This document shows positions 11,266-24,284 of a stretch of 64,000 bases of DNA, piece after piece. The stretch's first letter is position 1. Every line of letters starts with the position of its first letter. This DNA is from Tomocerus qinae. Lineage: Eukaryota > Arthropoda > Collembola > Entomobryomorpha > Tomoceridae. The notes under the pieces are model-generated. The model was given only the letters and a program-made list of their open reading frames with translations. It made no database searches and was not told where the DNA came from. The translations under genes and the position numbers were made by a program. The stretch covers positions 22,220,513 through 22,284,512 of the forward strand of contig CM034547.1 of assembly GCA_020055645.1 (NCBI GenBank). The letters are read 5' to 3'.

Positions 11266-13116
11266 TTAACCCATCAGCTCAGGCTCTTGACCAGAACCAT
11301 CTATTTCGTCGTCGTCAGCATTCACCGCTCCTGCTCCTGCCTGACTCTGAGTGATATTAATTTCTCCAGATTCGCACCCTTCATCTTTAGCAAGCAACTT
11401 TCGCTCTCGTTTACTGGTGCTAATTAAGGCAAACTGCTTAGCAAAATCGGCAGGTTTTTTTCCAGGGAATTGCTACAATGAATGAATAAATACATAATTA
11501 ATACTTTAATCATTGAAATTGGAAGAACACGATTGTACTAACTTCAGCTCATTCATTGAGTCGAATAATGAAAATGGCAATGGGGTGTGTGTGGTCTGGG
11601 ACTCCGCAACGAACCAGTCCCATTCTCCTTGGGCTAAAGTTAAATCGTGTAATAACGACTTTGACTTCACATCATTAATAATTTCATACGATACAACATG
11701 CAACATGTTGTTAATATTTAAAATAACTTACTTTAGATGCATACTTTAGTAACATATATTTGCTCATCTCCATTTCAGCCCTAAATCCCCAAGCATACCG
11801 ATATCGGACACCGTCGTCGTTTCCGCCAGGTATTTGTTCCATTGTTAAATACAATGGCAAGATATAAGCCTAAATATAACAGTCAATTAACGAAAGGAAT
11901 ATTTTTGGGGTACATGGTCATCTGGTAAATATATTTATACTTTTTAAGAGTCCGTTTTTCTAAAAATTGTAGTATTAGTACTTTCTTAGTATAATTAAAT
12001 AAACATATTTTGGTAAGACAATAAAATGGTGAAAGTATACATTTTTTAAAAAGCGATGCAATTCTTCTCGTTTGCTAACAGCCTTGGGGTACAATTCCAA
12101 CTCCGATATTATTTTCCAAATTGTATCTACGAAAAAAATTAATATTACAATTAGATTTCTTGTTTTGTTAGCAAAGAGTATATTATAATTTATCGATAAG
12201 TACAGCAACCAAGATAAGGTTTGTTCATTCCTTTCTTTGAGACATGCTTTTCCTTTTCCTCAAGATTATTACTAAAGTTAATATTTCTTTAAAAAACAGA
12301 CGGAAATGTTAAAATTTCAAACACAGCTCAATTTCATTACTTTACATGTTATTACACGAATACAAGGCGGACTAGATAGATTACCCAACGCAGCTATGCT
12401 GTATAAATCATGTAAATATTTTAAACATAATCATACCCTATGATTATGTTAAAAGTCAGCCCATGTGTGTTGAGGCATATTATGGTAGATGTCTATACGG
12501 AAAATAGAGAAAGCGGAAAATGGATGAAAGTACAAATGAAGACACAAAGATTGAAGTATATACTAACATTTTAATAAAATAAACTGTGGTTTATTTACCT
12601 TCGTCGATACTGTGACCTGTCATGAAGATAGCAGTTAGTATCATGAAGAGAAGGGCGTTACTTGTAGTGACGTCCACATCCTTCTGCACGTAATAATTAG
12701 TCATATTAAAGAAACGGCTAACTAGGATAAAACTGGAACTCATTTTTTTGGTATTCAAACTTTCATTGACTCCAATTAAACGTATCCCAAAAACCTAAAC
12801 ACAAAACAAATATTAGAACTTTATAAAGATGAAGGTGACAAAAGGGTAATAAACAATAAACTAATTAGCTAACATCTTCCAAAACATCCTCCATTTCCTT
12901 AAGGGCTAAGGCATAATCCATTGATTGATTAGCAAATGCAATTTTAACTAAATCAACGCGTCTGATCGGCAATTTGGCATGCTGCATCACGAGACAATAG
13001 TGTACTCCATTGGTAATCAATTCTTCCCTGGGCACCTGAAAAACCGATATTTCATCATCTGAGGAATCGGCATTTGATTTTTGTTTCCTCCTTGTCTTTT
13101 TGCTTGTTGGTGCCAT
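11266..13116 (-). CDS. MAGE-domain protein, NSE3-like subunit of the SMC5/6 complex, 5 exons
   Basis: Exons run 13116-12874, 12794-12599, 12126-12041, 11869-11732 and 11472-11266. All are GT-AG with frame kept, giving 289 residues. The N-terminus is basic (KKTRRKQK, residues 6-13) and followed by an acidic SDDE. The MAGE homology domain starts near residue 30 (LITNGVHYCLVMQHAKLPIR) and continues with VFGIRLIGVNE at the exon 1-2 junction, ALLFMILTAIFM, IWKIISELELYP, YLTMEQIPGG, RYAWGFRAEMEMSK and the closing KKPADFAKQFAL. These are the tandem winged-helix landmarks of MAGE/NSE3. The C-terminal tail is acidic and G/A-rich, ending at a TAA at 11268-11266. In other eukaryotes NSE3 binds NSE1 (RING E3) and NSE4, bridges SMC5/6 to DNA, and acts in the nucleus in recombination repair. 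Invertebrates usually carry one such gene. The exon 1 donor (GTTAGC) is weak but required for frame and homology. Confidence 0.88.
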
Positions 13117-14644
13117 AAGAAAATTTTAGGTGTCCACAAGTGACAAGTGACGCTAACACAGAAATAGATGAGTATTAATATATAAGATTTAATGCTGTAA
13201 CACAAAAAAAAATCGACGTTATATTATTTAGTTTTTATTTGTTTCATTGATATTGCTGTTAATCTGTTAACAATGTTTACTGAGTTACCGTTTAATTAAA
13301 GTTTAAATACGCTGAATCTGAATCCAGGTGTCCTGTGATCCTGTGCCGTGGCTTTCCAACACCCAAGATCTGTCGACCTGTTACCTGTAGTCTCTTTGGA
13401 CACAGAAATGTCGGGTTCCGAGTTCCGATCCGAGTTCCGATCCGAGTTCCGATCCGAGTTCCGGTGGTATGGTTGATAGGGTTAAATCATATATATTATG
13501 ATATATAGATTAGATGAATAGGACCAGTTTAACGCTTAAATCTATAACAGTTATAATAAGAAATACTTTTTATTAAATATATGTTATATGTGACCAAATA
13601 TCACTAAAAAGAACTTTTACTTAAAATGCCTACATTACGTTAAATTACACGATAAGCAACCAAGACAATGCATGATTGCATGAATGATGAAGACGAAGAA
13701 TGCAGATTTTGCAGATGAGTGAAAAATGCAAATGCATCAAAATGTTCGGGGCTGTTTGCGTCAGAGCTGAGGCTCGTATTCGTATTCCCATATCTCCCCT
13801 CCCTTCTCCGCTATTTTCAAAACTATCTGTTTCCAACCTTGCCAGTGCTATGACGCGCGAAATTTAGAATCTTCCATGCTGGATGTTAGTCTGTCGATCT
13901 AAATCATAAGGGTAATTTTTGCTCCCCTTCTTTTGGAGAAGGATACCTGAAGATATTTACATTATTTTTTGAAAAGGTAAATAATAACTATATAGTATAG
14001 CAATAACAACAATATAATTTGATTAATTAAATAAATCTATCCTCCATCCATCCTAAACCATCCTAAAGCAACCTGTCTTCTACTGTCGCACAACTGAAAT
14101 ATTAATGCAATGCGCCATAAAAACAGGAACAGTTAAGTAAAAAAGCCTCCTTCAAACAAAATTTTTAGCAGTTACAAAAATACAACTTCAGCCTCCAAAA
14201 TCCAAACCTACGATAAGCCCTGTATGTTGAATGTTGGATGTACACTGTACACGGGCTAGAAACCGTCGGATGCGGGTTGGGGGTCAGGCGGTTTCGGTAA
14301 ATACGGTGTACGGGCCACAATTGGTGTAGTTTAGTTTCCGTATTGGAGGTTGACTGATTCTGCAACAATAGGTGCCTTGCCGAACAAATGTAGGGCTCCA
14401 TTTGTCATTGTCTCAATTTTGTCCCTATTCTATATCGTGATGACAAAAACATTTTTTTTATTGAAAAAATTGAAAATGTAAATCTAGCAATGTTCTTGAT
14501 CTTGATGACTTGTTTGTTAATTTTTGAATGCAATTTTTTCGTTTTTAGATCCTGAAATCTCTCATATTTCAGCCCAACACCAGCCCCAGCCGTTCAAAAG
14601 AGCCCTCAAATCACCACCACCAGTATATAAACTAGAATTTCAAA
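13117..14644. other. region between NSE3 and MAK16 (both promoters expected here)
   Basis: The two genes are divergently transcribed 1.5 kb apart, so both promoters should lie here. No TATA box stands out. The region holds the 12-bp tandem repeat at 13421-13463 and a GC-richer patch at about 14215-14340 with an AAACCG...CGGTTT inverted motif. ORFs in this interval resemble nothing I know. A TTTCAG at about 14568-14573 could be the acceptor of a 5'UTR intron for MAK16. Confidence 0.4.
13421..13463. repeat. 12-bp tandem repeat, about 3.6 copies
   Basis: The unit AGTTCCGATCCG is repeated exactly three times (13421-13456) and then partly, ending in a diverged base. It is preceded by a near copy (GTTCCG at 13415-13420). 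It is GC-rich against an AT-rich background and lies about 300 bases upstream of the NSE3 start codon. Confidence 0.95.
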
Positions 14645-15529
14645 ATGCAGAATGACGACGTCATCTGGGGAATAATCAATAAAACTTTCTGCTCATTTAA
14701 AGTCAATACCAAAACGCACAAATTCTGTCGAAATGAATACAATCTAACAGGATTGTGCAGCAGAAATGCATGCCCTTTAGCAAACAGTCAGTATGCGACA
14801 GTGAGAGAAGAAAAGGGAGTTTGCTATTTATACATGAAGACAATTGAACGAGCTGCATTTCCATCCAAATTATGGGAAAAGGTGAAGCTTTCCAGAAATT
14901 TCGAAAAGGCGATGGCGCAAATTAATGAAAATCTTGTATTTTGGCCAAATTACATTCGTCAAAAATGTAAACAACGGCTTGTTAAAATAGTCCAATACCT
15001 CATACGGATGAGAAAATTGAGACTTCACGGAACCAAAAAGTTAGTGCCAATTCAAACTAAAATTGAAAGACGGGAGAATCGCCGTGAACAGAAAGCCTTA
15101 GTTGCCGCTCGGATAGACAACGTCATTGAGCAAAGTTTACTTGAACGTCTTAAAAGTGGAACATATGGTGACATTTATAATTTCCCTAAAATTGCGTTTG
15201 ACAAAGCTATGGAAGATGATGAGGTTGAAAGTGACGAGGAAGAAGATATTGATGTTGACGAAGACGAAGATGCTCCCAAATCTGTGGATAAACATGTCGA
15301 AATAGAGCTAGAAAAAGATATGAACGAAGAGGAAGAAGAGGAGTTGGATCGTGTTTTTGTTGCCGCTGATGAATTTGATGAAAGTGATTTCTCAGATATG
15401 GAAGACTCTACAGTTGCTATTAAAGATGAAGAAGAGAGTGAAGATGAATTACCTTCAACTTCTAAATCTCTGAAGAAACCTAAAGTTGAGATAGAGTACG
15501 AATACGAATTAGAAAGCGAAAAGAACTGA
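14645..15529 (+). CDS. MAK16: MAK16 60S ribosome biogenesis factor, single exon
   Basis: A 294-codon intronless ORF starting MQNDDVIW, which matches the invariant MAK16 N-terminus and so fixes the start. Conserved landmarks follow: FCSF with Cys16, [12 protein letters not shown] with Cys28 and Cys38, [11 protein letters not shown] with Cys43, [47 protein letters not shown], an [12 protein letters not shown] helix, and [17 protein letters not shown]. The four cysteines are the probable zinc-binding set. From about residue 190 the protein becomes a long acidic Asp/Glu/Ser-rich tail, as in other MAK16 proteins, with a Lys-rich end. MAK16 works in the nucleolus on early pre-60S particles (with RPF1 in yeast) for 25S/28S rRNA maturation. 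The length is usual (yeast and human are about 300). No defect is visible. Confidence 0.97.
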   Translation: MQNDDVIWGIINKTFCSFKVNTKTHKFCRNEYNLTGLCSRNACPLANSQYATVREEKGVCYLYMKTIERAAFPSKLWEKVKLSRNFEKAMAQINENLVFWPNYIRQKCKQRLVKIVQYLIRMRKLRLHGTKKLVPIQTKIERRENRREQKALVAARIDNVIEQSLLERLKSGTYGDIYNFPKIAFDKAMEDDEVESDEEEDIDVDEDEDAPKSVDKHVEIELEKDMNEEEEEELDRVFVAADEFDESDFSDMEDSTVAIKDEEESEDELPSTSKSLKKPKVEIEYEYELESEKN

Positions 15530-15764
15530 ATAGTTTGATTTATTGGTTACGATTACAGTATGTACAATACGTTTTTGCTAAAATAACATGAATGGCTTAG
15601 AATTGAATTTTTGAATGAATTTTTATTTCGTAGCATAATTGTTATTGTTGGGTCATTTTAATTTTAATTATATAAATATAATCCTCCAATTGGTTTGCTA
15701 ATTTAAATTCAATTGATTCCTTTCATGGCATGCCTTTATGAAATATTACTTTTTATAAAAACGG

Positions 15765-15770
15765 AATAAA
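15765..15770 (+). terminator. candidate poly(A) signal of MAK16
   Basis: AATAAA about 235 bases past the MAK16 stop codon (15527-15529), inside GGAATAAAGC. It is the nearest plus-strand hexamer I found. Sequence-only call. Confidence 0.55.
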
Positions 15771-18700
15771 GCAAAACTCTGAATATTATTGAATTATATC
15801 CAAACATTCCAAACACCAACTGAGCCAAAATAACTTTGTTTTGCCATATTTGGCGACTGTAGACTACAAAGGAATTAATACGCATACAGAATAATTGCAT
15901 CTTTGTTAATAAAAATTACAATCTGTCACATTAAAATCATAAACTAATTTCATATATGACGCTTCTTATTTTAGACAGCGAATGAATATGTCATAAAAGT
16001 GGTTTAGTTAAGCATTAAATACGGAGCCTTTCATAACAACCTTAACCTTAGTACCCTTAATGTAGTCTCCTTAAGCATAAATTAAACTGACTGCATGTAT
16101 GAACCTGTAAAATAGTAAAACTGCAATTAATATAATACTTACAAGGCTCAAGTAGACAGCAAAGAAAATACATAGATGAATACAGGTACTTACACTATAC
16201 ACTTACAAGATATATATATACATAGCGAAACATTAAATCAGTTCATATAAAGCTCTCGCGTGTTCCATCTTTCCTTGCCACATGAAAGTGCTTGAATTCC
16301 CAACTGTACGCATTCTATTGTTTGACTTCTCTTGGGGTAGAGGATACTAGGTAGTGTAGGTAGTAATACTTTCATGCTTAGTTGAAAACTCAAACTCAAA
16401 CATCCACTGCCAAGTCAAACTGTTGATGCTAATCACGGGATGATCACAGAATTAAGTATATAAATTAATAGTAAGTAAATATAAATTAAGAAGTCTAGGG
16501 CTATATTTTATCTTACCTCCCAAAACATCAAAAATTAAAGCTGTGTTGAGCATTCATTCTTGTGGTTAAAATAGTAGAAGATTTTGAAAGCTTGATCTTA
16601 AAATTCACAAAATCATGAAGCTATGATACATACGAATACATACATATAAATATATAAAGGTTCTTTGGTAATTAAGGTTTATTATTGAATTTCTTAGATA
16701 TACGGACAAAGGTGGTAGATATTGGTACATATTGCTGAAGTGGCTCAGAATTAAATAACATATATTTCTTATGTGAGCGAAAACTCAAAAAATTTATTGT
16801 TTTATTATTCATCAAAAAGGTGGAAAATAGAAGAAATTTTAGGCTACTTCTATATAGAGGGACATAGCCGTATAAAGTGAAGATAGTTGGGAATCTCAAG
16901 AAAATGTATGACTTTGTTCCCTGTAAGTGACAGGTTTACAGCCATTTAGATCAACACAACACCAACTCGTTGGGCAAGTCTGTGACACTTGATGGAACAG
17001 GCTGCCGTAAGCTAAAAGGAAAGATACGTAATACAAGAGAATCAATGAGAGGAGGTTAAAGAGGAACTTTGTATATCCATCCACTGCCAAACATTTGACT
17101 TTTATTAGACTGCTTACTTTTTCAGTGGAGCTAAAGGAGAAAGAAAAGAAATTTATCGTGAGTCAAATGATGTAAATGTAAGTTACCCTAATCTTGTAGT
17201 CGATGCAGTATCATTATTACGCTTATATTATTATGCTTACTACGACTACTTATAATCATACAAAATACATGTAAACATAAATGTACATCTACTTGTTTCT
17301 ATACGTGTCAGTCCCCAAGTCACTATTCAGTGTTGAACAATAAAAGATCAACACAGAAAGAAGACAAAAACCCGTTCGTCAGAATTTTCTTTGCTTTCAT
17401 TCCGACACGATACAACCAAAGATGAAAAGACCACCGAACCATTTTCGATATTTTATTCCTTCAAAACCCCTTCAGTAGGTAATCAACTAACATTATGTTA
17501 TTCAAAGATGCTATTCAACACAGACGTAAATATTAAGTAAACTGAAAGTATGTAGATAATTTTTAAATGATAAACATAGTACCTAGTACGTAATGAATTT
17601 TTCCTTGGAAAATGATGATTTTAATATGGTGATATTAGATTAGCAGTATCAGACCTACTACTACTTCTGTAGAGGCTGTAGTATAGCCTCTGACAACCAT
17701 ATTTGACGTAGGTATACGTTAATTTAATATGTTTATGTCTTCTGGTCAAATCAAAATGTAGTAGAAGATATGAGCTGAAGTGAAGTAGTCGAATGTTGAG
17801 TTTGTAAGCAACCTGAGTGCCGACACTTTCTAGTGTTCCTCTGGTTTGATTTACTTTGTACTTTTCACCCTGTCCGTGTCTTGTCTTCGTTTTCTTCTCA
17901 GTTGAGACTAAAACGAAGCCGAGATAACACTGCGGTTGGTTGTTGTCGAGAAAAGTAATATAGGGCTGACCCTACTTTACAATATTAAATTCACTGGACA
18001 TGATCAAACATCAAAGCTAAATAAAAGGCAGTCTCTCTCTCCATTCTTCGCTGTCTGAACGTGTGCATTGTCGGTACTTCTTGTACATGGCTATAGAAAA
18101 TCGTAAAAGAATAAAATATTCGTCATGCTTCTCAACTATACCTAAATGCCAAGTTTTCCAAGCATATGTAAATCCTATTTTCAAGAAGAATTTTTCTCTT
18201 TCTCGTCCTTCTACTCATCACACGGAAAGAAACAAAACATTATCTATACTTATTGTACATTTTTTAGTGTCAAAAGAACAAATAAATGTATCATAATATT
18301 TAATATAATGTAAAGACGAATTCTGAAGAAGAAATCACACACTAGTACTTTAATATTATGAGATTGGTTGGTACTTTAGTATTTGGATGGTAAAAAGAAA
18401 CACTATCTTTTCAATATCGTGTTCTATTTTAATTTTGCCTTAAATTTTGTGGTGTCATTTAATTTGCTACATGCAGTTGAGTAAATCAAGTAAGATGAAA
18501 ATGTAAATTCGACTCCAACCATCCAAATACCCGACACGTAACGGCGTGGGTAAAATTCATAAGTAGTTAGTGGGATATTGCCTGAGTTTTCTCAAGAATA
18601 TGATGAGATGCTGGCATGCAATAAGGAGTGCTCTTAATATTTGTACAATATGTCATACATAGGATATTATTTCTGTGTAGTAGATGCTTGTAATATGGTA

Positions 18701-21700
18701 AGGGTATTCCCACTAACTAGATCAAAGCTAAAAATATTAAAAACAATAGTAAAATGATTTCATGCACACAGTAATTAGCATCATAAGTGTATAAACATCG
18801 GTACTTGAGGTACTAGCAGTAGAAGTAATCTATTCACCCCCTATGTACGCGTGCATGTACGTAAACTGTAAAAGGAGCATTGCATGCAAATATAATACAT
18901 AATAATAAATGCAAAGAAAAAGAAAATGTTAACCACTTATTATTAAAATTGAATAACACTATTCAGTTTGGGGTGGTCTGCTGCTTTAATATGAAATATC
19001 ATTTCCTTCCTATGTGTAGGTGGCCTCTTCTGTTTCTGTGGTCTGTTTCATGCCCAATTGCACTAATTTATGGTTAGGATAAAAGGTCTCAGTCCCCAGA
19101 CTGATATGCTCATTAAATAAATTTTAGACGTCTCTTTTTGTAGAATTATCCATTTTGAATATTTACATATGGCTTATGATTTTCTTGGTGTTTATTCGGG
19201 TATATTCTGACTAAGACTTTTTCCATATCCAAATGTACAGGAGAGCTGTAGAAGCTGCATATTAATCTACTTTACAATGTACTACAATTTATGTAGGATG
19301 AGTTTTATTTTTAAATTGGTTGTCTAATGGTAATTATTTTTCGTCTCGTTTCGCTCTAATATCTGTGGTAAACTATTTGATGCATGCAATTTGCTAAAGG
19401 TAAAGATTATATCAAGCATACTAATGTTAGAAAGTAACATTCACTTGGGAAGGATGTTTTGTCCTGTGTATTGCATACATGTAGCAAGAGTCGTTTCATT
19501 TGGTCAGTGTTGACGAGGTTATGTAGCTTCGGGTATAGGCAATGTTATAATATATAGGATATGTAAAGAATAAATTACATAATGCCTCTTGGTTGAAAAA
19601 TAGTATCGTTATCGTATGTGTATTGTAGAATTAGGAGAGATTCATCGGTTTGACACGGTTTTTCTGGTCGTTTTTCCTGAATGAATGATGAGTGTCGCTT
19701 TGATTGGACTTGGAGTGACTGAGAGTCGCGGGTGATTTACGGTCCCAGTATGACTCCATAAATTTCTGTCAAGATCAAGACTCGGAATCTAAAATCAGAA
19801 AAGCTCTTGTAGCTTAAACTGTTGTGCTCTCTAATGCATTTCAGTAAGTAAAGGGCTGTGGACTGGAAAGGGAAAAAGTACGATGTGAAATTGTCATGAA
19901 GGTAATGTTATGTCGTGGAGTCAAGTCAATTTTTGTCTTGTCTTCTTCTGCGTCCTGCTTTTCGATCCATTAGGTACCAATACCTTAGTGAGTAATCTAT
20001 GCTGCTTTTTTGTATCTATACCTTGTATTAGTTATATAAATATGCTAAATGAATTATGCTCGCATTTGAGTACTTGAGCAATGTTTAATGGAAAAAGAAC
20101 TGAAAGGAGTCAGTCAGTAGAGTTAAAGTCAAGCAAGACTATGACAGAAGCCTCAAACGCCCACACGGAGATCGTGATCTCCTCATGCCAAGCCTTCGAT
20201 CATCAGATTGGAAACCACAGGAGCGGAAAAATCGTGCTAAACTTTTGTGCATATCCGAATATATCTCTGCAGTCCATCTCTCTTCGCTTTTCTTTACTTA
20301 CTTTGGTCTTCTTACCTAAATACATTCCTTGTACTTTCTATCTCTTCCATCTACCACCTCAACTTAAGCTCACCTGGCTTTAATCTTCTTATAAATTACG
20401 ATAATATGGGAATTGACGAAGTAAAATGGGAAGGGTGTATGATGTACTATATACATCCAATGCTATTTTTATTATTAGTAACTCGTAATACATGCGCTAC
20501 ACAACATTTATCTTTCATGCACCGATTTTGGAGATATTTTTGCAAATGATGCTCAGATTCAGGACTTGAAAATACTTTGCTAAAAGTACAGCATGCTTAA
20601 ACCCAAGAAACCGATAAATATTGAGCTTTTGCAGTTTATAAACATTTACCGACTCCACTTTCACCAATTTGATGATATATTTTAGTTCGTATATAGAGGC
20701 AGACCCACTGTTAACGTATACATAATTAGAAAGTTAAAAATACCTTTGTATTTTACCTAGTATTTTATGCTGATGAGTTAGCTTTATAACTTATTGCTGT
20801 AAGTTCTAATTAAATGGGTTTTACTCTTTTGTATCTGTTACAAATATTATAACACAAAACTAGAATGAGTAGATAAAGTAGCATGAGTACCAGTAGAAGC
20901 AGCTTTACATACGTACACGTAAAATGCATTACTACTTAAATGCAAGATTGTTTATAGGAGATGTGGTGTTAGTTATTGTGCTTTAATATATAGATAGCTA
21001 ACTATTTATTTGTATCACATTCTTACAAATACGACATACGACTGTTACAAACAGTCAAGAGCTACGAGGATATACCAGTACGTTATTACATGCTATAGGA
21101 GCTGCATTTAAGTAAAACATTATTGGCTATGCATATATTATGAAAAATATTCGTCTTTAATTTAAAGTCTGATTGCTGACGATTCATTTATCCATCTGAA
21201 CCAAATTGTTGCATAGCTTTGTAGAGTCAGAACTGCTAAGTTAAGAAAGAGACAGTTGGCAGGCAGCTCAAAGTGTCCATTCGAGACAGCGGTACACTGT
21301 ATTATATTTTTGATCTTATTATTAGCTGAAATTACGAGGTGCAATAGGAATTCCAGGAAGAACACAGAAGATGGACGGATGGATCTAATTATAATTAGTG
21401 TTGTAGGAATTTCGCCTGAAGGAAGATCATTATGGTATCATAGAAAAACTTAAGACTTGAATGCAATGAGCTAGGTACAATGAAAGCAAAGAATCGTTTC
21501 TATGTAGTTCAAAGCAACATTGCACAGAGCATACACACTACAAGTAAGATCGGAGTGGTAAAATGAGTAGTGGTTGTTTTGGGGTTGGGGTTTTACATCA
21601 CAATGATTCGGTTGAAGTAACATACTCATCTACATGTCTAAATGAACTTGTTCCCTGCTCAATCGAGATTCGAAAATTATCATGATTCAATTATTTCATT

Positions 21701-23441
21701 ATTTCCCGTTATACATATATAGTAATTAAATTGCATTCTTCTCCAGTTAAGTCATTCACAACCCAAAATTCAAGCCGTGACCTATGACTTAGAGGGTTAT
21801 ACATTTTATCACCTACAATAAAGAATGTTATGTTCAATTTGTAAACGGTTAACAATGTCCTTCAATGATTTTCCAGTAGAGCATATTATTTACAAGCAAG
21901 AAGCAAGATGACATGTTGCATATTTTACCTATATGTAGTATATTGGCGTTTTGATTTGGTCATATCATCTTTAATCTTCATGGTTAACTGTTACAACTAA
22001 AATGAATGCAATTTTTGGAGAAGGGCACAATAATGTCCTTTTCAATCCTGGCAATAAATATCATGTGTGAGGTCTGTAATTTATTTCATATTCATAACTC
22101 GCTAAATTCTTAGAAACATGAAGATAACTATGCATGATGCAATGCAAATCAAACTAAACGACAGAATTAATTGAATATGTACAGACCCTGTGTAGACAGT
22201 GTAGAACTAGATAAAAGAATAGGCAATATAGGGATACATCGGTTGAATCTAGACAGCTTGCTACACGTGCCTTGTACGCTACCGTACCTACTGAGATGTA
22301 TGTACTAAACGTAATGTCAATCAATTCAAGTGCAAGTGGTATACATATATTGAAGTAGCATTTCAAATACGTTTATTATAATACCTTGCGTATTTCATGA
22401 CCTTCCAGAAATGGTGAATTAAAGCGTAGTGTGTGGAATACTTTGAATCCATCTCTAGAAATTGACTGACATCAGATGGAAACGATTTAATATAAAGTTG
22501 GTTTAAACCAGACAATGTAGACTCGCCTCCCAAACACCTCTCTCTGGATCACTTGAGGACATTAGCAATTAAGTTTAGATGTATCATCCTGAAATTGAAG
22601 TCGTCAGTTAATAAGAATGTTATACAAACGAATGACATACTAATGAGTATAAAATTTAGACTGTCAAATAAAGGATGATGTTCGGAAAAACTTCAGTAGT
22701 GAAATAAACGGATTCTTTTTCAGTTTTGGTTTTGCTAAAAGCATAACTTACATTACGCAGAAGATTATGCATGATGGCACACAGTACTTGCTTTACTGTT
22801 TTGCATTAGTATTTACGTCATTCATAAGTGTGTTGGTAACCAAACGTCTTGTAGGTGTTTGTATATGGTATTTTCTTCGTCGTAGTACGGTTGAATGGCT
22901 GATCAGAGTTGTCTTGTTTCTGCGTTGAGCGGAGCTAGTCGGATTTATTCTTATCATTATTATATCTTACCAAGAAGTAAGTCTGAATGATGAGATGAAG
23001 GATGAATTCATCAGGATTCTCGACAGTCTGTCCCCCACGTCCGTCCAACATCTCATCCATAATAATAAATGATGTTACAACTTAGGTACAGCGTAAGGAA
23101 TTGACTGTGATGTCTCGTCTCATTCTCGTCCAATTGGCAGTTATCTGCATTTAGCATAGACAAGATGATCAAGACCGTGCTAAGAATGAACCAGCCTTGA
23201 ATAACCAAATCGGTGGAGTAGTATCTGAATCTAAATATTCTATTTTACCACACGTACGAATCTCTTAAAATGCGGCATTGCAGTTTACGCTGGTTCTTGT
23301 AATTTTTCCATTGGCTGCTTCATCATTTACATAGGTTTAAAAATATGAAACCTTCATTTGATAACCTGTCGAAATATTTTAAAGCTCTATGTAAAATGAG
23401 TATCTCATATGAAGATGAGATGTATTTTTTGGTATCAACCC
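15771..23441. other. gene desert, nothing recognised
   Basis: 7.7 kb of AT-rich DNA. Short ORFs (up to about 100 codons, e.g. 20081-20383) have no recognisable motif and biased, non-coding-like composition. A small perfect hairpin GGAGATC/GATCTCC lies near 20167-20183. No TE protein, RNA gene or tandem array was found. Confidence 0.45.
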
Positions 23442-23519
23442 ATTTGCTCCCGTATTGCAACTGCTCCCCTATGGTATCTGCTCCCAGTGACACCTGCTCC
23501 CTATGATATCTGCTCCCAG

Positions 23520-23804
23520 CACAGAATTTTATTATACTACCTAGTATATAGACTAGAAGCACGAAGCGAGCCAGGCGAGTGCCACTTGTCTGGCTACAGC
23601 GCCCCTTGACCGACGTTGGGATTGCGAACTAAACAGTAGAACACAGTAGAACACTACAACTTGCACTTCGCTCATCATCATGATTGGTGTGTTTGTATTT
23701 TCTTGGCTCGCGGGTGCCGCTTTCACTCAATGTTCGCCACACAAGCTGATAGCTAAACTGTACAGTATGTTGGACAAGGCCTAAAGCAGAAGGCAGAGGC
23801 TTTG
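23520..23804. mobile_element. 285-bp insertion nested in the left arm of the foldback element
   Basis: This segment is absent from the otherwise matching right arm. It is bounded on both sides by GCTCCCAG (23512-23519 and 23805-23812), which would fit an 8-bp hAT-style target duplication. Because GCTCCCAG is also part of the tandem unit, recombination between units is an alternative. Its ends (CACAGAAT... and ...GGCTTTG) show only weak inverted similarity. It has a GC-richer core and a short direct repeat (ACAGTAGAAC twice, about 23632-23652). It encodes nothing recognisable. Confidence 0.6.
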
Positions 23805-24284
23805 GCTCCCAGTGATACCTGCTCCCAGTGATACCTGCTCCCCGTTACACTAGCTCCCAGTACGAAAAATAATGAGAAACGACAGAACGAAAATAGAAAC
23901 TACAAACCTGAGATACGACATGTGGGTAGTTTGGTTAGACATGGGAATTATGAGACTATGGGATTCCAGTTTCCAATAATAATGTAATAGAAAACTTCTG
24001 TCGTCTGCACACTACTGTTTACTTGTACTTGAAGTAAACTGGAATGTTAGTAAAGGAAATGACTTGGGTAAGAAAAAATGGTATAAACGAGATTGGTCAC
24101 TACTATTAATTACTTGATAAATTCATAATAATATGTATCTGTAATTATTAATAATGTTAATTATTATTGGAAACTGGAATCCCATAGTCTCATAATTCCC
24201 ATGTCTAACCAAACTACCCACATGTCGTATCTCAGGTTTGTAGTTTCTATTTTCGTTCTGTCGTTTCTCATTATTTTTCGTACT

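Noticed and set aside
11506..11706. Open frame on the minus strand between NSE3 exons 4 and 5, with a W-rich stretch (GEWDWF)
   Set aside because: Exon 4 joins exon 5 in frame and restores the conserved MAGE end (KKPADFAKQF) without it; no good acceptor precedes the open frame. It could at most be an alternative exon.
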